Part shown: positions 35,064 through 43,076 of the stretch, piece by piece
Layout of the letters: the number at the start of each line of letters is the position of its first letter
How positions within the stretch are numbered: the first letter of the stretch is position 1
DNA from: CAYMST01 sp964393115
GTDB taxonomy: Bacteria > Bacteroidota > Bacteroidia > Cytophagales > Cyclobacteriaceae
Direction: 5' to 3'
Assembly (NCBI GenBank): GCA_964393115.1
Contig: CAYMST010000008.1
Span: 1 to 43,076, forward strand
Length of the DNA stretch: 43,076 nucleotides
The notes under the pieces: model-generated
Seen by the model: the letters and a program-made list of their open reading frames with translations, nothing else
Database searches by the model: none
Told to the model about the DNA's origin: nothing
Position numbers and translations under genes: made by a program

Positions 35064-35591
35064 ATGAAGTGGTATTATTTTGCAATACTAGTGGTCATTG
35101 GCTGCAAGGAAAGCAGTAACGAACCTGTTCATAAATTTGACTATACTGGACCACTATATGCGTTCAATAATGTTGAAATGTTTATCAGTGATTCTGGAAT
35201 CGTCAAGGGTAAGTTGATGGCAAACGAGAGGCTAATTCTCCAAAACGGTGATCAACACTACCCTTGCGGCCTAAATTTGGAATTTTTCGATGATGAAGGT
35301 GCAGTGACCACTACTTTCAGAGCTGACGATGTCTATCAGATTGCCGTTAAGCAGCAGTACAAATGCACAGGTAATGTTATTGTCAGAAGTTTAGAGTCAG
35401 GAGATCAACTTAACACAGAGCTTTTATATTACGAGCAGAGAGGTGGCGGCAAGTTTCATACTGACCAATTTGTGACCATAAAATCAGATGGCGAAATTCA
35501 TACCGGTCAGGGACTTGAGTCCAATGTTGACTTTACAGAATACAGAATTGTAGAACCAAATGGTACTATTGCCATTGAGAATTTTGAATAG
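35064..35591 (+). CDS. lptC: LPS export periplasmic protein LptC-like lipoprotein
   Basis: A 175-aa protein with a short lipoprotein signal: hydrophobic 'YYFAILVVIGC', Cys at about residue 13. The mature part has the OstA/LptC-type strand ladder. The C-terminal 'LNTELLYYEQRGGGKFHTDQ', then 'GQGLESNVDFTEYRI', is the most characteristic stretch of the Bacteroidota LptC family. It should pass LPS from the LptBFG transporter to LptA. It lies in front of a 50-aa membrane protein (2-nt gap) and the CNNM gene. The terminator at 35033-35058 in front of it suggests its own promoter or regulated readthrough. Confidence 0.8.
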   Translation: MKWYYFAILVVIGCKESSNEPVHKFDYTGPLYAFNNVEMFISDSGIVKGKLMANERLILQNGDQHYPCGLNLEFFDDEGAVTTTFRADDVYQIAVKQQYKCTGNVIVRSLESGDQLNTELLYYEQRGGGKFHTDQFVTIKSDGEIHTGQGLESNVDFTEYRIVEPNGTIAIENFE

Positions 35592-35593
35592 TG

Positions 35594-35746
35594 ATGACAT
35601 TAAAAAAAGTTTTGTTACTCACGTCTTCAGTGGCGCTTTTTATAATGGCTATACATCAAACCATGTTATTTGGTTTAATGCATAGCTATTGGATTTTCAT
35701 GCTTAGTGTATCTTTACTGTTATTACTAAAACTGAATAAAAAGTGA
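35594..35746 (+). CDS. 50-aa membrane protein coupled to the CNNM gene
   Basis: ATG at 35594, 2 nt after the lptC stop, encodes MTLKKVLLLTSSVALFIMAI..., 50 residues with two membrane segments (about 5-20 and 31-46) separated by 'HQTMLFGLMHSYW' and a short KLNKK tail. The TGA at 35744-35746 overlaps the GTG start of the next gene (GTGA), the classic arrangement for translational coupling. It is too short for most gene finders. I recall small proteins in this position in related genomes but know no function. Confidence 0.7.
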   Translation: MTLKKVLLLTSSVALFIMAIHQTMLFGLMHSYWIFMLSVSLLLLLKLNKK

Positions 35747-37044
35747 AGATTTTTCCAGAATTATATTATCTCTTGTCTTTCCTTTTTATGTCAGCTGTTT
35801 TTTCTGGGCTCGAGATAGCATTCGTGACCGCTGACAAACTGATGTTTGAGTTGAAAAGGCAACAGGGGTCAAAGGGAGCTGCTTTGATTAGCAAGTTCAT
35901 TGAACACCCTTCGAACTTTATTTCGACAATGCTCGTAGGCAATAACCTGATGCTCGTACTTTATGGTATATACATGGCATCTCTATTGGACCCAATTCTT
36001 GCTTCGAACTTTTCACCACCTTTCGATAATCAGGTGTTTCTTTTATTGGTACAAACTATTATTTCTACGATCGTGGTTTTAGTGACAGCCGAATTCTTAC
36101 CAAAGCGAATATTTCTTATTAATCCCAACTCCTTATTAACGCTGTTTGCTATTCCCATTAGGCTGATTATGGCACTCTTTCATCCTGTAGTTTGGCTTGT
36201 GGTAAGATCAACCCGGTATATCATCACGAGATGGTTAAAACTGGAGTATAATGAGGATAAACCAGTTTTTGGACTAACCGACCTTAACAATTATGTTAAA
36301 AAAACCTTGGAAACAGAAACGGATGAAGAAGATACCCCGGAATCTGTGGATACACGGATATTGGATAACGCATTAGAGTTTAAGACTGTAAAGGTCAGGG
36401 AGTGTATGATTCCCCGAACAGAAATAGTTGCTATTGATATCAATAGCCCAATTGAAGATCTAAAACAATTATTTGTGGATAGTGGACACTCTAAAATATT
36501 GATCTATTCAGATTCAATTGACGAAATAAAGGGCTACTGCCATTCATTGAAGATGTTCAAAAAGCCTGGATCGATAAAGGAGATTATGACCAAAATTATC
36601 ATTGTTCCTGAGACCGTACCGGCAAATGAACTCATGATTCAGTTTATCCAAGACAGAAAAAGCGTCGCGTTGGTAGTTGACGAATACGGTGGTACCTCGG
36701 GTATTGTTACCATGGAGGATATTATCGAGGAGATATTTGGTGAAATACGTGATGAGCATGATGATGAGGACCTGATAGAAGAAAAACTCAATGATGAACA
36801 ATTTGTCCTAAGTGCTCGAAACGAGATCGATTACTTAAACGAAAAATATTTGCTACAAATCCCAGAAGGAGATTATGATACGCTAGGAGGATATATCCTT
36901 GAGGTAAATGAAAATATCCCAAGCGTCAATGATGTTGTTATCGCGGACCAATTCGAGATAACGATTCTTTCTCTAAAGGATAATCGAATTGACAAGGTTA
37001 AACTAGAAGTAAAGAGTAAGCCTAATACTTTTGTTAAGGAGTAA
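35743..37044 (+). CDS. CNNM/CBS-domain membrane protein (hemolysin C / CorC family)
   Basis: A 433-aa protein with an N-terminal CNNM (DUF21) domain of four membrane segments (about 1-180), a CBS pair (about 205-335, ending in GTSGIVTMEDIIEEIFGEI), and a C-terminal CorC/HlyC domain with 'YDTLGGYILEVNENIP'. Members are thought to move or sense Mg2+ or other divalent cations; the Bacteroidota gliding protein GldE belongs to the same family, but no other gliding gene is here. The start is GTG at 35743, overlapping the 50-aa gene by 4 nt. Confidence 0.88.
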   Translation: MKIFPELYYLLSFLFMSAVFSGLEIAFVTADKLMFELKRQQGSKGAALISKFIEHPSNFISTMLVGNNLMLVLYGIYMASLLDPILASNFSPPFDNQVFLLLVQTIISTIVVLVTAEFLPKRIFLINPNSLLTLFAIPIRLIMALFHPVVWLVVRSTRYIITRWLKLEYNEDKPVFGLTDLNNYVKKTLETETDEEDTPESVDTRILDNALEFKTVKVRECMIPRTEIVAIDINSPIEDLKQLFVDSGHSKILIYSDSIDEIKGYCHSLKMFKKPGSIKEIMTKIIIVPETVPANELMIQFIQDRKSVALVVDEYGGTSGIVTMEDIIEEIFGEIRDEHDDEDLIEEKLNDEQFVLSARNEIDYLNEKYLLQIPEGDYDTLGGYILEVNENIPSVNDVVIADQFEITILSLKDNRIDKVKLEVKSKPNTFVKE

Positions 37045-37211
37045 GATTTAAATTGATTTATTTCTAAATTTCAGTGTGTTTTTTGAGTTGTCTCCAGTAA
37101 AATAGTCACAACTCAGGGTATTTATTTAAAAATTACAAATGTTAGGATGTTCATCAACTTGTCATTCAGGCATTATGTAGTTAGTTTTGGCAGCTTTTTA
37201 AGAGAAATGAG

Positions 37212-39314
37212 ATGGCTTTAATAGGAAAAATAAGGGAAAAAACAGGTTTGTTGGTTGGTGTTGTGGCTACATCCCTGATTTTGTTTTTACTTGGAGCGGA
37301 TTTTTTAAGTCCGGGATCTGGTGTTTTTGGTAGAAGAGATGATGTCGTAGGGAAGATAGACGGCGAAGAAATCAAAATAAACGAATACACTGGACAAGTA
37401 GAGCGTTTGAAGGCTCTTGCAAGAGTTACTTCAGGTAAAACTCCTGATGATGCCACTGTCAATAATATCAAAAATCAAGCTTGGTCAAAATTTGTAAACG
37501 ACATTGCTTTTCATAACCAATATGAGGCAGCAGGTGTAAGTGTTACAGATGAAGAATATAAAAGCATAATTCGTGGTGAGAACTTAGCCCCTGAGATTAC
37601 GGGAAGTACATTTTTCCAAAATCCAGAAACGGGTCAGTTCGATAGGAATTTGTTGCTTAGATTCCTTGATCCTGATGTTTTTTATCAGCAGCCACAGGAT
37701 TATCAGTTTTGGTGGCTTAATTTTCAAGATAATTTAAAAGAGAGCAGGTTCCTTCGTAAGTACACTAGTCTTTTGGAGAAAACTAATTTTGTTACGTCCA
37801 TCGAAGCACAAGACGAGTATCAAAGCTCTTCATCTGTTGCTAACATCAAATTTCTTTATGTACCATTTTACTCGGTAAATGATTCATTGGTTTCTTTCAG
37901 TGATGCTGACTTAAAATCTTACCTAGCAAATAATGAAAAGAAATACAAGCGAGAAGAATCTAAAGGAATCTCATATGTGAAGTTTGATATTAAACCCTCT
38001 AGTGAGGATTCTTCTTTTGTTCGTAATGAAATTATGGATATTCAACCAGGTTTCCAGTCTTCTTCAGACGATTCTGTCTTCGCTGCTGTAAAATCGGATA
38101 TCGATGAGACTTATTTAAAAGTCTCTCCACAGAATATTCCTTCGGTCATATCTGATAAGTCGTTGGAGCTAGGTAAGGTCTACGGTCCTTTACTTGATGG
38201 CCAGTACTTCAGTTTATATAAAGTCAGCGCGGTTGATGATAACGGAGCTAAAACCGCAAGAGCGAGCCATATTCTATTTAAGCTGGACAATGGCAAAGAA
38301 GAGGCAAAGAAAAAGGCAAACGAAGTATTGAGAAAAATAAAGAAAGGGGCTGATTTTGCTGAAATGGCAAGAGAGCATGGTACTGATGGTACGGCTTCAC
38401 AAGGAGGAGACTTAGGTTACTTTGGAGAGGGGCAAATGGTACCTCCGTTTGAAGAAGCGGTGTTTGGAGCCAAGGAAGCAGGACTACTTCCTAAATTGGT
38501 GGAAACAGATTTTGGTTATCATATCATTGAAGTTACTGATGCGGTATCGAGTAAGCAGTACTCCATTTCGGTAATTAAGAAAGTGATCTATCCTAGTGAT
38601 CAAACGAGAAATGAGGCTTACCGACAAGCGGAGCTTTTTGCCTCTTCATGCTCGGATGATGTCTCAATGGTAGAACAAGCGGCAGAAAAGGGTTATAAGG
38701 TTGAAAATGCTTCTAACATTAAGCGAAATGATTCGGACATCAGAGGTTTAGAGAAGTCTAGAGAGATTGTAGCTTGGCTGTTTCGAGATGCATCAGTAGG
38801 TGACGTTTCAGAAGTTAAGGAGTTGGACGAAACTTATGTCGTCGCTGCAATGACCAATAATCAAGAAGAAGGTATTGCTGATTTGAAAACTGTTCGTAAC
38901 GAAATTGAGAGAAAGGTAAAGGAAGAGAAAAAAGCAGAGTATTTAATTGAGAAACTAGCAGGTATGGAAGGCTCTCTTGAGGAAATCAAAGGACAATATG
39001 GTAATTCTGCTAATATTTATACCATGGATAACTTAAACTTGAGTTCAAATACCTTAACTGGTGCGGGAAACTCTCCTGAGGCTGTAGGTTTGGCGTTTGC
39101 ACTACAAGATGGTGAACAAAGTGAGCCAATAAAGACCGATAATGGTGTACTCATCGTTGAATTGATATCAAAAACAATACCAGAGGATACGGAAACCGAT
39201 GATTCGTATAAGGACCAAATAAAAAGAAGAAGGCAAAGTAGAATAAACTATTCCGTTTCCAAAGTAATCGAAGATAATACGGAGATAGTAGATAATAGAT
39301 ATAAGTTTCAATAG
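37212..39314 (+). CDS. PpiD/SurA-like peptidylprolyl isomerase
   Basis: A 700-aa membrane-anchored periplasmic folding factor. A single N-terminal membrane segment (about 12-30, GLLVGVVATSLILFLLGADF) precedes a SurA-N-type chaperone region. A parvulin domain at about 350-445 reads ARASHILFKLDNG, then 'ASQGGDLGYFGEGQMVPPFE' and FGYHIIEV. The C-terminal part is another helical chaperone lobe. It should help outer-membrane proteins fold, which fits the adjoining lptC and OMP genes. A 167-nt spacer with a 16-nt-loop hairpin (37084-37115) separates it from the CNNM gene. A strong terminator follows. Confidence 0.92.
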   Translation: MALIGKIREKTGLLVGVVATSLILFLLGADFLSPGSGVFGRRDDVVGKIDGEEIKINEYTGQVERLKALARVTSGKTPDDATVNNIKNQAWSKFVNDIAFHNQYEAAGVSVTDEEYKSIIRGENLAPEITGSTFFQNPETGQFDRNLLLRFLDPDVFYQQPQDYQFWWLNFQDNLKESRFLRKYTSLLEKTNFVTSIEAQDEYQSSSSVANIKFLYVPFYSVNDSLVSFSDADLKSYLANNEKKYKREESKGISYVKFDIKPSSEDSSFVRNEIMDIQPGFQSSSDDSVFAAVKSDIDETYLKVSPQNIPSVISDKSLELGKVYGPLLDGQYFSLYKVSAVDDNGAKTARASHILFKLDNGKEEAKKKANEVLRKIKKGADFAEMAREHGTDGTASQGGDLGYFGEGQMVPPFEEAVFGAKEAGLLPKLVETDFGYHIIEVTDAVSSKQYSISVIKKVIYPSDQTRNEAYRQAELFASSCSDDVSMVEQAAEKGYKVENASNIKRNDSDIRGLEKSREIVAWLFRDASVGDVSEVKELDETYVVAAMTNNQEEGIADLKTVRNEIERKVKEEKKAEYLIEKLAGMEGSLEEIKGQYGNSANIYTMDNLNLSSNTLTGAGNSPEAVGLAFALQDGEQSEPIKTDNGVLIVELISKTIPEDTETDDSYKDQIKRRRQSRINYSVSKVIEDNTEIVDNRYKFQ

Positions 39315-39632
39315 TTCTTCTGCTAAGTAACGTTCAAGGAGCTTAAAACGGCTTATGGTATCCATTATCATAAGCCGTTTTTTTTAGACCAAATATTATT
39401 TACACTATTTGTATCATATAATGGTGTGTGTTTTGGCTATTGTTTCTTGCCTTGAATAAGAAAATGCTCAGACGTAAATTAGTACTGCTTTATGTACCTA
39501 AATGGTATATAAATTGTTTAATGTTCAAAACTGAGACATAAGCGGATGAAACAGATATGATACTTATTAGCTGGTTGACGATTAAAGCAAATGATAAATT
39601 GCTGATTTTGAATAGAGTGACACTAAAAGTAT
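39315..39632. other. 318-nt gene-free region
   Basis: Apart from the terminator at 39345-39385 I see only AT-rich DNA with no reading frame above a dozen codons. It must hold the promoter of the DUF493-like gene, but no clear TTG/TAnnTTTG pair is visible. Confidence 0.5.
39345..39385 (+). terminator. strong intrinsic terminator after the PpiD-like gene
   Basis: AAACGGCTTATG (39346-39357), 11-nt loop, CATAAGCCGTTT (39369-39380), then T-rich to 39385: a perfect 12-bp stem extended by A-T pairs. Textbook rho-independent form. Confidence 0.9.
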
Positions 39633-39896
39633 ATGAAAAAGGGATTTAATGAGGATGCTTTTCGATCTAGATTAGAAGAAAGTGAGTTTCCTTTAGACTA
39701 TTTGTACAAGTTTATAGTACCATCCGAACAGCTTGGTGTTTTGCACAAGACCTTACCTCAGGGTTTGAAGTCTGAAAGACCCTCAAAGAATGGTAAATAT
39801 GTTAGTGTATCACTAAGAACTAAGGCCAAAAGTGCAGATGAGATAATTGCTGTATATAAATCATTAAGCGCTATAGAAGGGATAATCTCGCTTTAA
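39633..39896 (+). CDS. DUF493 (YbeD-like) protein
   Basis: An 87-aa cytoplasmic protein. The pattern 'EFPLDYLYKFIVPSEQLGVL', a middle 'GKYVSVSLRTKAKSADEIIA' and the final 'VYKSLSAIEGI' match the DUF493/YbeD ACT-like fold. Related small proteins are thought to be regulators, but no role is established. The start ATG is preceded by an AAAAGT stretch, with no Shine-Dalgarno. It ends 2 nt from the convergent response-regulator gene, with no terminator between them. Confidence 0.85.
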   Translation: MKKGFNEDAFRSRLEESEFPLDYLYKFIVPSEQLGVLHKTLPQGLKSERPSKNGKYVSVSLRTKAKSADEIIAVYKSLSAIEGIISL

Positions 39897-39898
39897 AC

Positions 39899-40660
39899 TC
39901 AAATACTAATATTCTCTAACTCGGGTAAAATCAATAGTGATTCTGCTTCTAGCTTTTTAACTAGTGGAATAATGATTTCGGTATTCTTTTTTTCAGCTTC
40001 TCGTTCTATTTGTCCGGATAGACTCGATAGATCCTGAAGTCCTATGTATTCATAGTTGGGCTTCAACTTATGGGCAGAGATTCTGACTGTGCTGAAGTCG
40101 TTAAATGATATAGATCGTTTTATTCGGTCAAGCTCTGTGGGTATGGTACTGGCAATAGTTTTAATGATATCTACTACCTGAGCAGCATTCCCATTTGAAA
40201 GCTTATTAAGTTTACTAAAGTCGATTCTTTTTTCTTTTGGTGACGCTACTACTTTTGGTGTTTCTTCTTCTTTCTCCCAAGTCGAAGTCAAATACCCCCT
40301 TAATGTCTGCTCAATGTCTGAAGGGTTAATTGGTTTACTTACAAATCCATTTAACTGATGAGCTTTTATTTCATTTACCACTTCGTCCGCAAAAGAAGAA
40401 GTGATAGCCACCACGGGTACATCCCGAAAGTAAGGATCTTCAAATTTGCGAATTGTTGATGTAACTTCTAAACCTGAAATTTTCGGAATATTGAGATCCA
40501 TGAACACCAAGTCAAAAGATTGCGTTTTAATTTTAGAGATGGCTTCCTCTCCATCAGGAGCGATATCACTATTACAACCTAAATTTTTCAAGAATCTATC
40601 AAGAATTAATTGATTTGCTCTGTCATCTTCGACAATTAAAATATTCGGTTTGTTCTTCAT
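39899..40660 (-). CDS. response regulator with receiver and Hpt domains
   Basis: 253 aa from the ATG at 40660. A longer frame to 40711 adds 17 residues with no receiver similarity, and the shorter start has AGGAGG two bases upstream (AAAGGAGGCC-ATG), a rare strong site here though unusually close. Receiver domain: acidic pair in VEDDR near 10-14, D55 in VFMDLN, conserved T/S near 86 and K109 in SKPIN. Hpt-like helix bundle from about 150, with the phospho-acceptor H197 in ISAHKLKPN. No output or kinase domain: it probably forms a relay step between a kinase and another regulator. The window's only kinase is 33 kb away. Confidence 0.9.
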   Translation of the reverse strand: MKNKPNILIVEDDRANQLILDRFLKNLGCNSDIAPDGEEAISKIKTQSFDLVFMDLNIPKISGLEVTSTIRKFEDPYFRDVPVVAITSSFADEVVNEIKAHQLNGFVSKPINPSDIEQTLRGYLTSTWEKEEETPKVVASPKEKRIDFSKLNKLSNGNAAQVVDIIKTIASTIPTELDRIKRSISFNDFSTVRISAHKLKPNYEYIGLQDLSSLSGQIEREAEKKNTEIIIPLVKKLEAESLLILPELENISI

Positions 40661-40762
40661 GGCCTCCTTTCTATGATAAAAATAGCAATTGAAAAGATCA
40701 TGTAAAGACAATCTCGTTGAGATTTAACAAATTCCTGTTGAAATGTGATTTCAGTAAGATAG

Positions 40763-42148
40763 CTAGGGCTGAGCGATGATTAACTTTTGTCCCGGATCGA
40801 TCCTGTTTGTCTTGAGGTTATTCCAGGTTTTGATTTTTGCGATCGAAATACCTTGGAATTTTTGTGATATGCTCCAAAGGGAATCACCACTTTTAACTAC
40901 ATAAACTCTGCTCTTTGTGGACGGTACAACTGAAGCCACAACGGGTTGTGAAGAGGCGCTTTTACTCACCGACGGACCTGGCTTAATGGCATAATACTGT
41001 TTAGTGGTTTTAGTATATCTAGGCAATACCCAGATATTTAGTCTTTGCCCTATTTTAATTAAGTTGCCGCGAATATTATTCCATTTCCTCAGGTCGCTAA
41101 CTCTTACTCGGTGTCTTCGTGCTATAGTTCCTAAAACATCGCCACTTCGTACGCGGTAGATGATTTTTTCTCGTCCAAAAGTGCTTCCTGGCTGAGTTCT
41201 TGCTAGATATTCTAGTTCCTTTTTTCCGACTTTTCTCGCTGAATCGATAATGGTATTGTAATTGGTTTTGAAATAACTAAGCTTGTCTGCAGGGATATTC
41301 ATAGAAAAGGAGACGTTTTCAGGTATTGCTCCTCTTAGTATATCAGGGTTGAGTTTTAGCAAGTCATCCAAACATAAATCAAGTTGTTTGGCGATAGTTT
41401 CTACATGCGCATACCCTTTGATATTGATTTCACTTGTTTTTGGTTGTAGTTTACTACGTGATATAGAAAAACCATATTCCTCATAATAGGAGAAGATATA
41501 TGTTATTGCGATAAACTGGGGGACATATGACCGTGTTTCTCGTGGTAAGTAACGATAAATCTCCCAAAAGTTCTTTTTGTAACCAGATCTTCGAATAGCT
41601 CTTCTTACCGTGCCAGGGCCGCTATTATAAGCGGCCAATGCTAAATCCCAATCATGAAAGATGTTGTATAGTTGTTGGAGGTATTTACAAGCGGCGGCCG
41701 TTGATTTTTGAGGATTCATTCGCTGATCGATATACCAGGTTTTACTTAACCCCATCATCCGCCCTGTGCCCGGCATAAATTGCCATAAACCACCTGCCCC
41801 AACTCTAGATATAGCGGTAGGGTTTAACCCGGATTCTACTATGGCCAGATATTTTAGCTGATCAGGCAGTGCATTCTTTTTTAGCTCGCTTTCAATGAGT
41901 GGAAAATAGAGCGTGGTGTTATCCAGAACTTTTTGTGTGTATTCTCTGTCTTTGATACTAAAGTAATCTACAAAGCCCTGTACTTTCTTATTGTAAGTCA
42001 AGGTAATATCGGACTCGATACATGATATCCGATCTTCTACAAGCTCTTTTGGGACATCAGGAAAAAAACCATAAGAGAATTTTTTCTTCTGACCAAAGGC
42101 TTGAGTAATGATAACTAAGCATAAAGTCCAAAATAATAGATCTTTCAT
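40763..42148 (-). CDS. MltD-like lytic transglycosylase with two LysM domains
   Basis: A 461-aa exported protein, signal peptide 1-19 (ending AFGQ). SLT domain about 75-215 with the catalytic E105 in IVESGLNP, then GAGGLWQFMPGTG and ALAAYNSGPGTV. LysM domains at about 330-374 (YRVRSGDVLGTIA) and 415-459 (YVVKSGDSLWSIS), joined by a Ser/Pro/Val linker. It cleaves peptidoglycan glycan strands, giving anhydro-MurNAc ends, which anmK in this window can recycle. The start has no Shine-Dalgarno. Confidence 0.95.
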   Translation of the reverse strand: MKDLLFWTLCLVIITQAFGQKKKFSYGFFPDVPKELVEDRISCIESDITLTYNKKVQGFVDYFSIKDREYTQKVLDNTTLYFPLIESELKKNALPDQLKYLAIVESGLNPTAISRVGAGGLWQFMPGTGRMMGLSKTWYIDQRMNPQKSTAAACKYLQQLYNIFHDWDLALAAYNSGPGTVRRAIRRSGYKKNFWEIYRYLPRETRSYVPQFIAITYIFSYYEEYGFSISRSKLQPKTSEINIKGYAHVETIAKQLDLCLDDLLKLNPDILRGAIPENVSFSMNIPADKLSYFKTNYNTIIDSARKVGKKELEYLARTQPGSTFGREKIIYRVRSGDVLGTIARRHRVRVSDLRKWNNIRGNLIKIGQRLNIWVLPRYTKTTKQYYAIKPGPSVSKSASSQPVVASVVPSTKSRVYVVKSGDSLWSISQKFQGISIAKIKTWNNLKTNRIDPGQKLIIAQP

Positions 42149-42301
42149 TCGCTTAAAGCCTATTCAAATTTCTTTTCCTGATACGATATATCATGCCGTG
42201 GTGGTACGAGATATAGTCGAGTATTTGGCCTTAGAAGATGTCTAAGACCAAACGATGTCCTTACACTAGTGTTGCGAACTATCTGATTATGTTATTGGCA
42301 A

Positions 42302-43076
42302 CTAGTGTTCAAGAATATATTTTGAAAATGATAAAAGCTCATTTTCTTTAAATGAGTCACTCATTATCTGCATTCCGATAGACATGCCATTGGCATCTCT
42401 GTCGATAGGGACCGAAATAGCAGGTACTCCAGCTACCGATGCCTGAACAGTAAAAAGATCAGCCAGGTACATTTCTAGCGGATTGGCGGTGTGTTCCCCA
42501 AGCTTGAACGCCGTAGTTGGACTAGTAGGCATAACAATGAAGTCGTATTCTTGAAGTAATGCTCTAGTCTTATCACGTATTTCTCTCCTTACCTTCTGTG
42601 CTTTCGTATAAAAGGCATCGTAATAGCTAGCACTTAAAACAAATGTGCCTAGCATTATTCTTCTCTTTACCTCTTGACCAAACGCTTCGGAACGCGTCAA
42701 TTTATACATTCGTTCCAATGAATCTTCAGATCTGTTTCTATATCCATATTTTACGCCATCAAACCGCGAAAGGTTAGAGCTAGCTTCTGCTGTTGTTAGG
42801 ATATAGTATGTTGGTAATACGTAGTCGAGCAAAGGGAACTCCAACTCGTCAACTTCATGACCAGCTGATTTTAGTTTATTGATTTCTGCTTGAAGAGCCT
42901 GACATACTTCATTTGACACGCCTTTTTCATCAAGTGCCTCTTTAAAGTAGGCTATCTTTAAAGGCTTTTCGAATACATGTCCTTTAGAGTAAGAAGGAAC
43001 CTCTTGAGTGGACACGGTACTATCAAAGTCATCAGGACCTGAAATAACTTCTAGTGTCAACGCACAATCATCTACA
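42302..43076 (-). CDS. gatA: glutamyl-tRNA(Gln) amidotransferase subunit A, partial
   Basis: The C-terminal part (about 257 codons) of GatA, cut by the window edge. The frame is open to the last base: upstream of the first Met the codons continue as ...DDCALTLEVISGPD, a GatA stretch, so the apparent start is not real. Further matches are the 'FIVMPTSPTTAFKLGEH' stretch and 'AGVPAISVPIDRDANGMSIGMQI' near the end. The Ser-Ser-Lys amidase centre lies outside the window. GatA supplies ammonia to turn Glu-tRNA(Gln) into Gln-tRNA(Gln). It ends 153 nt before the mltD-like start on the same strand. Confidence 0.93.
   Translation of the reverse strand, partial: VDDCALTLEVISGPDDFDSTVSTQEVPSYSKGHVFEKPLKIAYFKEALDEKGVSNEVCQALQAEINKLKSAGHEVDELEFPLLDYVLPTYYILTTAEASSNLSRFDGVKYGYRNRSEDSLERMYKLTRSEAFGQEVKRRIMLGTFVLSASYYDAFYTKAQKVRREIRDKTRALLQEYDFIVMPTSPTTAFKLGEHTANPLEMYLADLFTVQASVAGVPAISVPIDRDANGMSIGMQIMSDSFKENELLSFSKYILEH

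Noticed and set aside
37084..37115. Hairpin (TGAGTTGT / ACAACTCA) between the CNNM and PpiD-like genes as a terminator
   Set aside because: A 16-nt loop and no T-run after the stem on either strand.
42266..42310. Repeated ACTAGTGTT near the end of gatA
   Set aside because: Short, partly inside coding sequence and without wider structure.
1..43076. tRNA genes, CRISPR arrays, insertion sequences, prophage
   Set aside because: I looked for T-loop motifs, regularly spaced repeats, transposase or integrase motifs and phage structural genes and saw none.

Overview
The window looks like chromosomal DNA of a Bacteroidota bacterium, most likely an aerobic Cytophagales-type lineage, possibly marine. 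The reasons are AT-rich composition, near absence of Shine-Dalgarno sites, promoters of the TTG / TAnnTTTG type, the bacillithiol gene bshA, the arsenosugar module arsS plus its carboxymuconolactone-decarboxylase-like partner, an NhaD-type sodium/proton antiporter, a lysyl-tRNA synthetase with a C-terminal extension, and the block coaX - outer-membrane protein - TPR protein - lptC - CNNM/CBS protein - PpiD-like isomerase. I cannot name a genus. I see no insertion sequence, phage, CRISPR array, tRNA or rRNA. A 10-N assembly gap sits inside a chloride-channel gene. The left edge begins exactly on a repeat and the right edge cuts gatA.

Layout. 1-375: a direct-repeat/hairpin element and gene-free DNA. 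376-3407 (minus): uracil-DNA glycosylase family protein, lysS, secreted DUF6515-like protein. 3590-10062 (plus): YgiQ-type radical SAM protein, TPR sensor kinase, OmpL47-repeat surface protein, ICMT-like membrane methyltransferase. 10057-17980 (minus): two thioredoxin-fold proteins, a 500-nt AT-rich gap carrying a DnaA-box cluster, ClC chloride channel, two rhomboid proteases, mutL and a small membrane protein; an 80-aa orphan gene on the plus strand sits between the channel and the rhomboids. 18142-21751 (plus): a degenerate GH3 / beta-lactamase fusion and bshA. 21776-28087 (mostly minus): nhaD, a 657-nt gene-free stretch with a LacI-type palindrome, hypothetical proteins, the arsS module and an alpha/beta-hydrolase-like protein without its nucleophile. 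28157-30466: membrane patatin. 30463-31548: anmK. 31581-39314 (plus): coaX through the PpiD-like gene, ending in a clear terminator. 39633-43076: DUF493 protein, receiver-Hpt protein, MltD-like transglycosylase and partial gatA.

How the genes fit together. Most are housekeeping: translation (lysS, gatA), repair (UDG-like, mutL), envelope biogenesis and turnover (lptC, PpiD-like, OMP, mltD, anmK, serine hydrolase), redox (bshA, TlpA-like), ion handling (ClC, NhaD, CNNM) and CoA synthesis (coaX). I found no convincing new multi-gene defence or mobile system. The best leads are: two perfect and one near-perfect DnaA box in about 100 bp of AT-rich intergenic DNA (candidate oriC); the fusion protein whose GH3 half has lost its catalytic motifs; the nucleophile-less hydrolase divergent from a membrane patatin; a 50-aa membrane protein translationally coupled between lptC and a CNNM gene; a terminator whose T-tract is also a TAnnTTTG promoter element in front of lptC; and two related 52-bp sequences that may be gene remnants.
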